This document shows, one piece after another, positions 9,012 to 18,492 of a stretch of 64,000 nt of DNA. The first letter of the stretch is position 1. Every line of letters starts with the position of its first letter. Source of the stretch: Candidatus Babeliales bacterium (GTDB lineage: Bacteria; Babelota; Babeliae; Babelales; JACPOV01); NCBI GenBank assembly GCA_040879965.1, contig JBBDJI010000012.1, positions 206,303 to 270,302 of the forward strand, in the 5' to 3' direction. Below the pieces are notes generated by a model. The model saw only the letters and a program-made list of their open reading frames with translations, searched no databases and had not been told where the DNA came from. Position numbers and translations under genes: made by a program.

Positions 9012-10469
9012 TTATTTTATTTTATTTAAAAATTGCACTAATGGTTTTGCGCCATCACGTAAGCTCCGTTCATAGGTTTCTGGATTTACCTGATAAATAC
9101 CATATTTAGAGCCGTATCCTTTTTTCCATCCTAAACTATCAAGTAAAGTCCAATAATGATAACCACGAATATCGAATCCATCAGCAATTGCTTTATTTAC
9201 TATGTATAGATGTTTTTTTATAAATTCATTACGTATTTGATCAGTCGAATCAGCGATGCCATTTTCAGTTATGTAAATTGGCAATCCTAATGTTGCTGCT
9301 TTTACAATTGATCGATAGAGGCCTTCAGGATAAATAGCATTATTATTATCAGGTGCTTGCTGCTCACTTTGCCGTGCTTTGAGCGTGCCAATATTAGTTG
9401 GCCCAACTTGGATAATCTCATGCCTATAATAATTTACACCAATAAAATCTAAAGAATTTGGTGCTTTATTGTTTTTTTCATTAACTAAGCCACCAAACCA
9501 ATTAAAATGACCATTCTTAAAGAAATTAAGTAGACTATCATGCAATAAAGCATTGCCTGTTTTGGCCGCAAAAATTTCTAGAGGATTCCAGCTATTATAT
9601 GGATCTAAAGGATGAAACATGTTTATGATACCAAACTGAATATTTGGCCTTTTTCTTTTGAATTCTTTATAAATATCTATATGAGCATTGAGCATATTTT
9701 TAAGAACGATGCCGGGCTGTTTAAGGTAATCAATGAGGTTATAAGGATTTAATAAAACATCAGTAAATTTTTTGAGTGTTTTATGTGGCGGATAAGTACC
9801 GCGAAAATAACCTTCCATAGCATATGCAACTGGTTCATTATAAGAAATCCAATAATCTACTTGTGGAAGATTATCAAAAACATAATTGCAAAAGCGCACA
9901 AAATATTGATTGTTTTCTGCTTTTTCAAATCCTTCTTTTTGTGCAAACCATACTGGTAGTGTGAAATGAAATAAACAAACCCAAGGCGCGATATTATATT
10001 TTTCCAGTTCTTTAACTAAATCGATATAATGATTCATGGCTTCTTGATCAAATTTTCCTTCTTCTGGTTCAATTTTATCCCAAGGGATTGAAAAACGATA
10101 AGTATTAAATCCTGCTTTGGCGATGAGTTGTACATCTTTTTTAAATTGATTCCAATGATCCATGCCTTTAGTGTTTTTAAAATATTCACCTAAAACAGGA
10201 TCTTCCGTCCAATTATTTTTTACAAATTGATTATGATGCGTTTGTACACCTTCGATTTGAAAAGCAGAAGAAGCTACGCCCCAAGAAAATTTTTTAGGAA
10301 AAGTAAGTGAAGACCAAAAAGTGGCATCATTTAAATCTATTGTTTGCCAATCAAGTTTTTTTTCTTTGTTCCAATCAAAAAGCAATTTTTTTGAAGAAAC
10401 GCTTATTGCGATACAACTAAATACCAGACTCAGAATAGTGAAAAATATAAACTTTTTTTTACAATTCAT
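9012..10469 (-). CDS. Exported GH1 family beta-glycosidase, copy 2
   Basis: Hydrophobic signal peptide (about 1-27), then a GH1 domain. Acid/base Glu in WISYNEP at about 212, nucleophile in IYITENG at about 402, and Gln kept in SAFQIEG. The segment that normally contains Glu-Trp reads DSLGWKKGYGSKYGIY, so the glycone-binding Glu is Gly. Compared with copy 1 it has an insert at about 235-255 (DVLLNPYNLIDYLKQPG), next to the acid/base loop. It follows copy 3 by only 3 bases in the direction of transcription, so the three copies are one operon. The differing inserts suggest different substrates or pockets. Confidence 0.9.
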   Translation of the reverse strand: MNCKKKFIFFTILSLVFSCIAISVSSKKLLFDWNKEKKLDWQTIDLNDATFWSSLTFPKKFSWGVASSAFQIEGVQTHHNQFVKNNWTEDPVLGEYFKNTKGMDHWNQFKKDVQLIAKAGFNTYRFSIPWDKIEPEEGKFDQEAMNHYIDLVKELEKYNIAPWVCLFHFTLPVWFAQKEGFEKAENNQYFVRFCNYVFDNLPQVDYWISYNEPVAYAMEGYFRGTYPPHKTLKKFTDVLLNPYNLIDYLKQPGIVLKNMLNAHIDIYKEFKRKRPNIQFGIINMFHPLDPYNSWNPLEIFAAKTGNALLHDSLLNFFKNGHFNWFGGLVNEKNNKAPNSLDFIGVNYYRHEIIQVGPTNIGTLKARQSEQQAPDNNNAIYPEGLYRSIVKAATLGLPIYITENGIADSTDQIRNEFIKKHLYIVNKAIADGFDIRGYHYWTLLDSLGWKKGYGSKYGIYQVNPETYERSLRDGAKPLVQFLNKIK

Positions 10470-10472
10470 AAC

Positions 10473-11852
10473 TTAAACTCGATTTAATAATTTTTGCTCA
10501 GCAAGAAAGTTGACGAATGGTATTGCATCACTTCTCAATATTTTACTTTTATTTCTAGGATCAAATTTATACAATCCATAACCAGATTTATCCATAAACG
10601 TCCAATAAGCGTATCCTTTAATAGGAATACCGTCATTAATCGCACAGTTGATTATATAAAGATGTTTTTTGATAAATTCATTACGCAAAGAATCATTTGG
10701 GTCGGCAATGCCATTTTCAGTAATATAAATAGGGACATTGAGTTCTTGTGCTTTTAAAATTGCACGATATAAACCTTCAGGGTAAATAGCACGGCCAAGT
10801 TCTGTTTTTGATTCATACTCTCGCGCCTTTAAGCGTTTGTGAGAAAAATAACCAGTAGCTTGAATAAGCTCATGGCTATAATAATTTACCCCGATATAAT
10901 CAAGCGCTTGTGTAGCATTAGGATTATAATCATGCATAAGCCAGAACCAATTAAAATGGCCTGTTTTAAAAAATTCAAAAATAGAATCATAAATAATATG
11001 ATTTGCTCCTTTTATGATCAATTTTTCAGCAAATAAATCTTGGTAGCTATCAAGCATATGAAACATTTTTACAAAACCAATTTGTGCTTCAGGATTTTTT
11101 TCTTTGAATGCTTGATAAATATCTACGTGAGCATTAAGCATATTTTTAAGAACGGTTCCAGCTTGTCTTAAATAAAAAAATCCTTTTCTATATGGCGGAT
11201 ATTTAGCGGTATGATACGCTTCCATTACATAAGCAATTGGTTCATTATAGGTAATCCACGTGGAAACATATTTATTTAAATTATCAAATACAAATTGGGC
11301 AAACCGAATAAATTTTTGCATATTTTCTGATTTTTCAAAACGTCCTTGATCTGCAAACCAAAGTGGCAATCTAAAGTGAAAAAGACAAACAATTGGCTCA
11401 ATATTTTCTTTTCTCAAATATTTACATAAATCGATATAATGAGTTATTGCCTGTTCATCGAATTGTCCTTCTTCTGGTTCTATTTTTTCCCAGGGAATAT
11501 TAAAACGATATTGATTGACCCCTAATTTTTTGAGGAGTTCAATATCTTTAATATAATCATTCCAATTATCACAACCTTCATCAAATTCTCGATCTGGATT
11601 GTTGATGGTATAATCATTTTGAATGAATTTCCCACTATGAGTGCTCGTACCTTCAAGATCAGATGCTTTTGTAGCTACGCCCCATTTAAAATTTTTAGGA
11701 AAAGTGAGTGAAGACCAAAATATATCATCAGATAAATTAACAGAATCCCAATCGAGATGAAACTCTTGTTGCCAATTGGTTGCCAATGGATTGGCATTTA
11801 ATATAAAAGAAAATATTAAAAGTATTCCAGAAAAAAGCTTAAGTAATTTCAT
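10473..11852 (-). CDS. Exported GH1-like glycosidase, copy 3, altered glycone site
   Basis: Signal peptide MKLLKLFSGILLIFSFILNA, then a GH1 barrel with both catalytic Glu residues (WITYNEP at about 204, and IYITENG). Two other landmarks have changed: the Gln of the usual FQxEG motif is replaced (KASDLEG), and the C-terminal glycone loop is shortened to FMDKSGYGLYKFD, losing both the Glu and the Trp that hold the sugar. The enzyme is therefore probably still a retaining glycosidase fold but with another substrate, or has lost normal activity. It is the first gene of the three-copy operon. Confidence 0.85.
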   Translation of the reverse strand: MKLLKLFSGILLIFSFILNANPLATNWQQEFHLDWDSVNLSDDIFWSSLTFPKNFKWGVATKASDLEGTSTHSGKFIQNDYTINNPDREFDEGCDNWNDYIKDIELLKKLGVNQYRFNIPWEKIEPEEGQFDEQAITHYIDLCKYLRKENIEPIVCLFHFRLPLWFADQGRFEKSENMQKFIRFAQFVFDNLNKYVSTWITYNEPIAYVMEAYHTAKYPPYRKGFFYLRQAGTVLKNMLNAHVDIYQAFKEKNPEAQIGFVKMFHMLDSYQDLFAEKLIIKGANHIIYDSIFEFFKTGHFNWFWLMHDYNPNATQALDYIGVNYYSHELIQATGYFSHKRLKAREYESKTELGRAIYPEGLYRAILKAQELNVPIYITENGIADPNDSLRNEFIKKHLYIINCAINDGIPIKGYAYWTFMDKSGYGLYKFDPRNKSKILRSDAIPFVNFLAEQKLLNRV

Positions 11853-11874
11853 AGTGTCCCCATTTATTTTATTA

Positions 11875-12627
11875 TCACAAAGTAGTATTTAGATTTAGAT
11901 ATTTATTAAATTCTTGTTTCAGTTGATCAGCATTTTTAAAGTGAATGCTTTCAATATTTACCTTTGCGGATTCAGCGCCTTTGATATTATCAATTTGATC
12001 ATCAATAAATAAAATTGGTTTTTGTGAATTATTAGGATTTTGTTTAATTAAATATTTACGTAGTCCGATATAATATTCTACGCATGGTTTTGCTATATCT
12101 TTATCGTTATCTTCTGGAATAAAGGAACCTTTAAATTGCTCAAATATTTTAGGATATTTGCTTTGCATTATTGCCAATGATCTTTTACCAATGTTAGAAG
12201 CAAGATAATTCTGAAAGCCTTTATTTTTCATTTCTATTAAACTGTCGATTGCGCCTTGATTAGGTGTTTGTAAATTTACAAGCTCCATCAGTTCCTGATC
12301 ATATTTTTTTAATACCGGGTATTTTGCAATAAGTTTTATAAGCAAATCTTCTGCAGAGCTACACGCTTTATTTAAAGAATATGCTTCTGATCCCGCTTGC
12401 GTGATAAGCGAAATAAGTTCCCATTTGTTATTCGATTTCCACAATATAGAAAATGCTTTTTTTATCATGAGCCAAGGTTCTTGATTGACCAATACCCCAT
12501 GAAAATCCCATGCAAGAATAACTTCATCTTTAGAAAGTTTTTTAGTTTCTTGTGAATACAAAGATGGAATAGAATGAAGAACAAGTGTGATAATAAAAAA
12601 GTAAGAAGCTAGTTTGTTAGCTTTCAT
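11875..12627 (-). CDS. Exported HAD-like hydrolase with altered motif I
   Basis: Signal peptide of about 24 residues (ends IPSLYSQ). HAD superfamily motifs follow in order: motif I WDFHGVLV, motif II LASNIG, a Lys before CVEYYIGLRK, and motif IV ILFIDDQIDN. Motif I normally reads DxD; here the second Asp, the general acid/base, is His. The nucleophile Asp and the metal-binding DD are retained. It probably acts on a small phosphorylated compound outside the cytoplasm, or is a HAD-fold protein with a changed role. Downstream of the larger degenerate HAD-like gene, from which it is separated by 183 bases. Confidence 0.75.
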   Translation of the reverse strand: MKANKLASYFFIITLVLHSIPSLYSQETKKLSKDEVILAWDFHGVLVNQEPWLMIKKAFSILWKSNNKWELISLITQAGSEAYSLNKACSSAEDLLIKLIAKYPVLKKYDQELMELVNLQTPNQGAIDSLIEMKNKGFQNYLASNIGKRSLAIMQSKYPKIFEQFKGSFIPEDNDKDIAKPCVEYYIGLRKYLIKQNPNNSQKPILFIDDQIDNIKGAESAKVNIESIHFKNADQLKQEFNKYLNLNTTL

Positions 12628-12810
12628 AAGAATCCTCCATATTCATATAACCTTTTTTTACTATCACATGAATATATTATTTTGTCAAAAAAGGCATAAA
12701 TTTAAATTAAAATATTGATGAATTTTCAAATATGCAATCAAAAAGCCAATTAAACCTCTAAAGGTTTAGTTTCATTAACATTATATAAAAAGATGAGAAG
12801 GTATTTCTAC

Positions 12811-14013
12811 TTATTTTGAAAGCTTATTTTTTAACCACCAGCCAAAGGTAACTAAGGCAATACCGGTAACCACGCCAGCAAAAAAATTTTTATTAAAAAA
12901 AGAAAACTTTGAAGCAATTGATGCGGGTTTATTTGAGATTGGTTTATTGCTTTGAGAATTATTATTTTCTTCAATACTTGATTCTTTGGTCTTAGTGGTA
13001 TCGTTTAATTCTGTATTTGTAGGGTTGATGGAGGGTTCAGTTTGTATTGCTATATCTGTGGTTTTTTGAACATCAGGATTCTCAGTGCTTGGAAAAATTT
13101 CATTTGATTCGTCTATGATAAGACTTTCATCTTCATCAGGATCAAAAAATTTTTCATTTTCATCATCTGATTCTTCTTTTTTTAGATTATTACTTGAAAG
13201 TTTTTCTTCTTCAATGCTTAATTGATTAAAATAATTTTTTAGTTGTTCTATTGATTCAAATTCTATCGGAGCAATATTCAATTGAGTAGTTAACTCTTGA
13301 TTTAATTTGCAATCTTTTTTAGTAATAAGATGAATAGGGCTGTTAAGAACAATTTTATTGGCTAAAGCTCGTATTGTTTTTAGATACAAATCATTTGGAA
13401 ATGGTTCTGGAGATTCAAACCAGTTAAATCCTTTTTCAATATAAGATTTAATTTTCTGATTATTTTTATTAAACGGAATGGTAACTATGCCATAAAAATA
13501 ATCAGACAGATCGAGCATGGAATTTAATTTGTCTAAATAAGCTTCATGTTCTAAAGAGTCCTGATTAGAAAAGAGAATGCAAGAAAAATTTAATTTTTTC
13601 ATTTCTAGTAAAAAATCTAAAAAATCTTTTTTAGTTGATGGAGAAATAATAATCTTATTTAAGCCATCAATTTCATCAGTTGATAACTTAATTTGAAATT
13701 TTTGATCAGAAACAGTATTAATAATATTGCTTAATCCTTTTGGTAGTCCATTTTTATTTTTAGAAAGATTATAGGCAACAGATGGAATACGCAGTATTGT
13801 CCAAGGGCTAAGATATTTTGAACCTAAAGATCTTACGGTATTACCAGTAATTATTTTTTTTATTTCTGCATGATTCTTAAATACCATTGAATCGGGTACT
13901 GCAATAATCCTTTTTGCATTCGAATTCAAAAAAAGAGAATTTTCCATGCTAGAAATATAAAAACTTGAAAAGATACTTACGAATATAAAAATAAAATTAA
14001 ATACTTTTTTCAT
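12811..14013 (-). CDS. Exported, tail-anchored HAD-like protein, catalytically degenerate
   Basis: Signal peptide ends near SSFYISSME. Residues 30-270 align by pattern with the neighbouring HAD protein: RIIAVPDSMVF where motif I should be (the nucleophile Asp is gone or displaced), CILFSNQD for motif II, and a closing IAPIEFESIEQLKNYFN that mirrors the neighbour's IESIHFKNADQLKQEFN. Residues 270-360 are a low-complexity acidic/Ser/Asn/Thr region (FFDPDEDESLIIDES). The C-terminus is one membrane helix followed by KNKLSK. It looks like a duplicated HAD gene turned into a membrane-anchored binding or scaffold protein. Function unknown. Confidence 0.6.
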   Translation of the reverse strand: MKKVFNFIFIFVSIFSSFYISSMENSLFLNSNAKRIIAVPDSMVFKNHAEIKKIITGNTVRSLGSKYLSPWTILRIPSVAYNLSKNKNGLPKGLSNIINTVSDQKFQIKLSTDEIDGLNKIIISPSTKKDFLDFLLEMKKLNFSCILFSNQDSLEHEAYLDKLNSMLDLSDYFYGIVTIPFNKNNQKIKSYIEKGFNWFESPEPFPNDLYLKTIRALANKIVLNSPIHLITKKDCKLNQELTTQLNIAPIEFESIEQLKNYFNQLSIEEEKLSSNNLKKEESDDENEKFFDPDEDESLIIDESNEIFPSTENPDVQKTTDIAIQTEPSINPTNTELNDTTKTKESSIEENNNSQSNKPISNKPASIASKFSFFNKNFFAGVVTGIALVTFGWWLKNKLSK

Positions 14014-14038
14014 GAGAAAACCTCCATTTTCCCTTATT

Positions 14039-15628
14039 TTAATTAACTAAGCGCCAACGCCTGCCTTTAAATTGCTTTTGTTCTAATTGTGCGACAAGGC
14101 CCTGTGCTTTTTGTGGAATCAAAATAAAGCTACGTTTTTGAATTACTCGTACTTTTGCAATTTGTTTTTTAACAATTTTTTCATCGATAGTCAGATGATG
14201 AAGAATATCATTTCTTGTTACGCCATCTTGCATGCCTATGTTAATACATAATTCGATGAATCCTTGTTCAGATGATCTATTATTTTCAGTTTTATTTGAA
14301 AATGTTAATGTATCAGTATTTACCTGATTAAAAAACTTTTCATGTAAAAGTTCAATTAATAGTGTATTTCGCTGCTCATCTGAAAGTTGCTGAATAGATT
14401 CATATAAATTTGATAATTGCTTTTTAGATGATGTTGTACTTTCAATTTTAGCAGCTACATAAGCGAGAGCTTTTTTCTCTTGTTGACCCATAATGCATTC
14501 AACTGATGGAATAGGGAGTTCCTTAATAGTGCTTTTAAATTTTGCTGCTAATTCACGAATATATCGTTGTTCTCTTGGGTGGATAAATGTTATTGATACA
14601 CCTTCTTTGCCTGCACGGCCTGTACGGCCAATACGATGAACATAGCTTTCACGATCTTCTGGAATTTGATAATTTATAACGTGAGTAATATCTGAAACAT
14701 CAATACCACGTGCAGCCACATCGGTTGCAATTAAAATTGAAAATTTCTTTTTTCTAAAATCGGTAATTACGCGATTACGGTTAACTTGGCTCATATCACC
14801 ATGCAAAGCATTAACACTATGACCTTTTGCGGCTAATTTTTCAGCAATTTCACTTGTTTGAATTTTAGTTTGGCAAAATACAAAGCCATAAAAGTCTGGT
14901 TCGCTTGCAATAAATCTACATAGTGCTTCAAAACGATATTGCGTCGGTGCTATGCAAAAATATTGTTGTGTAGTTGAACTGGTAACTTGTTCTTGGCTTA
15001 CTCTTACTGATGAAGGATTACGCATATGGTTTTTTTGAATCTCTTTAATACCACCTTTAATGGTAGCAGAAAAAAGCCAAATGTTTCGATCGGGCTGAGA
15101 AAAAGTTAAAATTTCATCGATTTCTTCTTTGAATCCCATATCGAGCATGATGTCAGCTTCATCGAGTACAATAGTATGTACATTTCTTAATGATAGTGTT
15201 TTTCTACGTAAATGATCGTTAATACGGCCAGGCGTCCCGACCACAATTTGCGTACCTTTTTTTAATTGATTGCGTTGCGGTTCAAAAGAAACACCACCAT
15301 ATATAGTGGTAATTGAAATAGACATTCCCCGTGCTAATTTTTCAAGACTTTCATAAATCTGTAAAGCTAATTCTCGGGTAGGCGCTACGATAAGTGACTG
15401 AGTTTCTTTATTTTTTAAATCGATATGATGAAGCAAAGGAATACCAAAAGCAAGTGTTTTACCAGTACCGGTTTGTGCTTGACCATGAAAATCATTTTTA
15501 CCGGGTACCATTAAAATAGGTAACGATTTTTCTTGAATTTCAGTAGGAGTATGAATACCCATTTTTTCAAGTGTAGTTATAATATGAGAATTTAATGAAA
15601 AATCACGAAATTGTTTAGTTTGTTTCAT
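14039..15628 (-). CDS. deaD: DEAD-box ATP-dependent RNA helicase with DbpA-type C-terminus
   Basis: All helicase motifs are present: Q motif region (FSLN...GIHTPTEIQ), Walker A AQTGTGKT, PTRELA, TPGR, DEAD, SAT, then HGDMSQ, ATDVAARGIDV and YVHRIGRTGRAG. Residues 450-529 look like the DbpA/CsdA RNA-binding domain (ELCINIGMQDGVTRNDILHHL). It unwinds structured RNA, usually in ribosome assembly or cold adaptation. deaD is my best symbol; csdA/dbpA-like are alternatives. Divergent from the gene at 15978, with a shared promoter region. Confidence 0.92.
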   Translation of the reverse strand: MKQTKQFRDFSLNSHIITTLEKMGIHTPTEIQEKSLPILMVPGKNDFHGQAQTGTGKTLAFGIPLLHHIDLKNKETQSLIVAPTRELALQIYESLEKLARGMSISITTIYGGVSFEPQRNQLKKGTQIVVGTPGRINDHLRRKTLSLRNVHTIVLDEADIMLDMGFKEEIDEILTFSQPDRNIWLFSATIKGGIKEIQKNHMRNPSSVRVSQEQVTSSTTQQYFCIAPTQYRFEALCRFIASEPDFYGFVFCQTKIQTSEIAEKLAAKGHSVNALHGDMSQVNRNRVITDFRKKKFSILIATDVAARGIDVSDITHVINYQIPEDRESYVHRIGRTGRAGKEGVSITFIHPREQRYIRELAAKFKSTIKELPIPSVECIMGQQEKKALAYVAAKIESTTSSKKQLSNLYESIQQLSDEQRNTLLIELLHEKFFNQVNTDTLTFSNKTENNRSSEQGFIELCINIGMQDGVTRNDILHHLTIDEKIVKKQIAKVRVIQKRSFILIPQKAQGLVAQLEQKQFKGRRWRLVN

Positions 15629-15962
15629 AGGAAGAAAAGCCTTTTGATTTTATCGAGCACTTATAGCTCTCTATATCATTAAGCATTCCTTGATTTTGCT
15701 TGGTAAACTTAATCTATGAGCTGTGTGCTCTAAAATTTAATATTAGTATTTAGTTCAAGTATAGAAGAGAATATAGATTTGTCAATCAAGGGCTTTTTAA
15801 AAAATCATACCATTCCTAATGAAAAATAAAATAATTTTAACATTGCTTATAAAAATTTCAATTGAAAAATATATAAAAATTAAATATGCAATTCGGCATC
15901 CAATTGACAAATTAAATGATTTGTTTATCCTGAAAAATAAGGCACAAGCCTAAAATGGATAA
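15629..15962. other. Intergenic region between divergent genes
   Basis: About 330 bases, strongly AT-rich, no coding sign and no tRNA. It must hold the promoters of the minus-strand helicase and the plus-strand small exported protein; one good plus-strand promoter is listed separately. Confidence 0.5.
15904..15931 (+). promoter_or_regulatory. Sigma-70 type promoter for the gene at 15978
   Basis: TTGACA at 15904-15909 is a perfect -35. TATCCT at 15926-15931 is a four-of-six -10 with a 16-base spacer. It lies about 45 bases before the start, with a GGAGGA ribosome site at 15965-15970. Confidence 0.6.
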
Positions 15963-15977
15963 ATGGAGGAATTTCTT

Positions 15978-16499
15978 ATGAATATAAAAAAAGTTATGTT
16001 GTCTATGCTATTTATTAGTGTAGTTTGTTCAAATGTTTCATATCCTATGTCATTGCCAACTGTAGGAAAACAAGTAGCTCATACTTGGACACAGTGGTTA
16101 TTAGATCGTCCAATGACAATCAACCCATATGGTATTTATGATTGGTGCAGTAATCATGCATTTTTAACTACCGGTATCACTGCATGCAGTTTACTATCAA
16201 TCTTTTTTTCTTGCTTAAAATATAAACAATATTGTAAAAATTATGCTGAAAATATACAAAATTTAAAGAAGAACTTAGAAAAAGCTGTGTTGATGAATAA
16301 GGATGAATTTAAAAGAAATTTAAATGAAGAAATTAAACTACAAGCACAAAAAATTAATATTCATTCAATCAGAGAAAAAATAGATGAATTTTGTTTTAAA
16401 AAAGATAGTGTTTATACTCAATCTGTTGAACTTAAAGCGTTAATTGATGAGATTGAAAGAATTGCTCTGAGTGAAAGTTGGTTGAGTAATTTTTTTTAA
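15978..16499 (+). CDS. Small exported or membrane protein with coiled coil, unknown
   Basis: ATG 15978 is preferred over an in-frame ATG at 15963, because GGAGGA lies at the right distance before it and the upstream ATG overlaps that site. The product (173 aa) has a signal peptide (MNIKKVMLSMLFISVVCSNVSYP), a membrane helix at about 65-83 (TTGITACSLLSIFFSCLKY), and a charged helical tail rich in Lys, Glu and Asn (likely coiled coil). No family recognised. It could sit in the inner membrane with the coiled coil in the periplasm or cytoplasm. It has its own promoter and a hairpin after the stop. Confidence 0.7.
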   Translation: MNIKKVMLSMLFISVVCSNVSYPMSLPTVGKQVAHTWTQWLLDRPMTINPYGIYDWCSNHAFLTTGITACSLLSIFFSCLKYKQYCKNYAENIQNLKKNLEKAVLMNKDEFKRNLNEEIKLQAQKINIHSIREKIDEFCFKKDSVYTQSVELKALIDEIERIALSESWLSNFF

Positions 16500-16525
16500 T
16501 AAGCTACTTTTCCTTCAAAAATTCT

Positions 16526-16557
16526 AGAGCCTTCTCCTGAAGGCTCTATTGTGCTTT
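16526..16557 (+). terminator. Hairpin terminator after small exported protein
   Basis: Perfect 9-base stem AGAGCCTTC-TCCT-GAAGGCTCT (16526-16547). The following T run is interrupted (ATTGTGCTTTT), so termination strength is uncertain. Confidence 0.55.
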
Positions 16558-16667
16558 TAGATTTGCCAATTGTGCAATTTATTGGTACAATTACTTAAGA
16601 ATGTTGTAAATAGTATATGTTTAACCTCTAACCCCCGCCTTTTTTAGTACAAGTCGTAGGAGTTTTG

Positions 16668-18488
16668 ATGTCAAAGACCGTTATTCAAGGATCCCATTTT
16701 CGTCATGTAGAGCCAGTTTGGCAAGATGAAGAGGATTTCGAGCTTAATCAAGAACAATTGGATGAACTTTCTTCTTTATATGAAGGGATGTTTGATTCAA
16801 TTAAACAAGGAAAAATTGTCACCGGAAAAATCGTTAAACTCGATGATGATGGTGTATTAGTCGATATTGGATTTAAATCGCATGGTTTAGTTCCTTGGTA
16901 TGAATTTTCTGAGCATGAACGTAAAAAACTAGCAGTAGACCAAGATATCGATGTAATGCTCGAAGAATTAGAAAATGTTGATGGAAACCTCAGTATTTCC
17001 TACGAAGAAGCAAAAGCAATGAGAGCGTGGGATACCATCATGAAGCTTTATGATGAAGGAAAACCGGTAGAAGGCCTGGTAACTCATAAAGTTAAAGGTG
17101 GTTTAAGTGTTGATATTGGTATTCCTGCATTCTTGCCAGGTTCACAAGTTGATTTACAACGGGTAACTGATTTCGATCAATTTGTTGGGCAACAAATCAA
17201 TGCTTATATCATAAAAATTAATCAAAAACGTGGAAATGTTATTATTTCTCGTCGTAAATATCTTAATGAAATTCGTTCCGAATCTCGCAAAAAAATTCTT
17301 GAAGGATTGCAAGCAGACCAAGTTATCCAAGGTATCGTTAAAAATATTACCAATTATGGGGTATTTATCGACATTGGTGGCGTAGATGGTTTACTTCATA
17401 TTACTGATATGACTTGGGGGCGCATTGCTCATCCAAGTGAACTAGTGAAGATTGGCGACCGTATTTCAGTAAAAGTACTTTCATTTGATAAAGAAAATGA
17501 AAAAATTTCTCTAGGTATGAAGCAACTTACTGAAAATCCATGGGAAAAAGTTACCAAGGATCTTGAAATTGCCGCTAAAGTTAAAGGCAAAATATCCAGT
17601 ATTACTGATTATGGCCTTTTCATAGAAATAGCTAAAGGCGTTGAAGGACTTGTGCATATTTCTGAAATTTCATGGATCGATCGTATTGATGATATTAAAC
17701 GTCACTTTAAAGTAGGTGATGAAGTTGAAGCAGTTATTGTTTCACTTGATAAAGATAATCGACGTATGTCATTAAGTATCAAGCAATTGCAAGAAAATCC
17801 ATGGAAAAAACTTCATGATAAATTCAAAATTGGTGATAAAATTAAAGGTACAATTAGTAACATTACTGATTTTGGTATCTTTGTTCAATTATTGCCAGGA
17901 ATCGATGGTCTTGTACATATTTCTGATCTTTCATGGACTGAGCATATAAATCATCCTGCAGATATTTTCAAGAAGGGTGATGAAGTTGAAGCGGTTATTC
18001 TTGGCATTGATGAAGAGAATAAACGTGTCTCGCTCGGTATTAAGCAGTTAGCAGAAGATCCTTGGGATAAGATTGAAGAATTGTATCCAGCAGGAAGTAT
18101 TGTTGAAGGTGAAGTATCAAAGATCACTAACTTTGGTGCATTTATTAAATTACCTTCCGGCATTGAAGGCCTTGTGCATATTTCTGAATTATCAACTCAA
18201 AATGTTGATAAAGTTGAAGATGTACTAAAAGTAGGCGAAAAAGCTGAATTTCGAGTTATTAAAGTAAATAGAGAAGATCGCAAGCTTGGGTTGAGTCTCA
18301 AACTTGATGAGAAGGAAGCTAAAGCGACAGCAGAAACTAAAAAACCAAAAGTAACAAAATCTGCAGCTGCTCCTAAAGCTAAAAAATTCGAAGAACAACA
18401 AGCGAACAAACCAAAATCTCTTTTACAGATTGAACTTGAAAAACATGCGGCACGGCAAAAAGAAGAAAATACGGACAGCGAAGGATAA
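16668..18488 (+). CDS. rpsA: 30S ribosomal protein S1
   Basis: Six consecutive S1 RNA-binding domains, each with the GxVxxxxxxGxFVxI...GLVHISEIS pattern (for example DGLLHITDM, EGLVHISEISW, DGLVHISDLSW, EGLVHISEL), spanning about residues 35-535. A basic, Ala/Lys-rich tail follows (about 540-606). S1 recruits mRNA to the 30S subunit and helps melt structured leaders. Start is ATG 16668 with TAGGAG upstream; an in-frame TTG three bases earlier is not needed. The adjacent ndk gene begins 5 bases after the stop, so they are probably cotranscribed. Confidence 0.95.
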   Translation: MSKTVIQGSHFRHVEPVWQDEEDFELNQEQLDELSSLYEGMFDSIKQGKIVTGKIVKLDDDGVLVDIGFKSHGLVPWYEFSEHERKKLAVDQDIDVMLEELENVDGNLSISYEEAKAMRAWDTIMKLYDEGKPVEGLVTHKVKGGLSVDIGIPAFLPGSQVDLQRVTDFDQFVGQQINAYIIKINQKRGNVIISRRKYLNEIRSESRKKILEGLQADQVIQGIVKNITNYGVFIDIGGVDGLLHITDMTWGRIAHPSELVKIGDRISVKVLSFDKENEKISLGMKQLTENPWEKVTKDLEIAAKVKGKISSITDYGLFIEIAKGVEGLVHISEISWIDRIDDIKRHFKVGDEVEAVIVSLDKDNRRMSLSIKQLQENPWKKLHDKFKIGDKIKGTISNITDFGIFVQLLPGIDGLVHISDLSWTEHINHPADIFKKGDEVEAVILGIDEENKRVSLGIKQLAEDPWDKIEELYPAGSIVEGEVSKITNFGAFIKLPSGIEGLVHISELSTQNVDKVEDVLKVGEKAEFRVIKVNREDRKLGLSLKLDEKEAKATAETKKPKVTKSAAAPKAKKFEEQQANKPKSLLQIELEKHAARQKEENTDSEG

Positions 18489-18492
18489 AAGA

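Noticed and set aside
12752..12767. Hairpin AAACCT-CTAA-AGGTTT after the tail-anchored HAD gene
   Set aside because: Six weak base pairs and no adjacent T run on the minus strand; not called as terminator.
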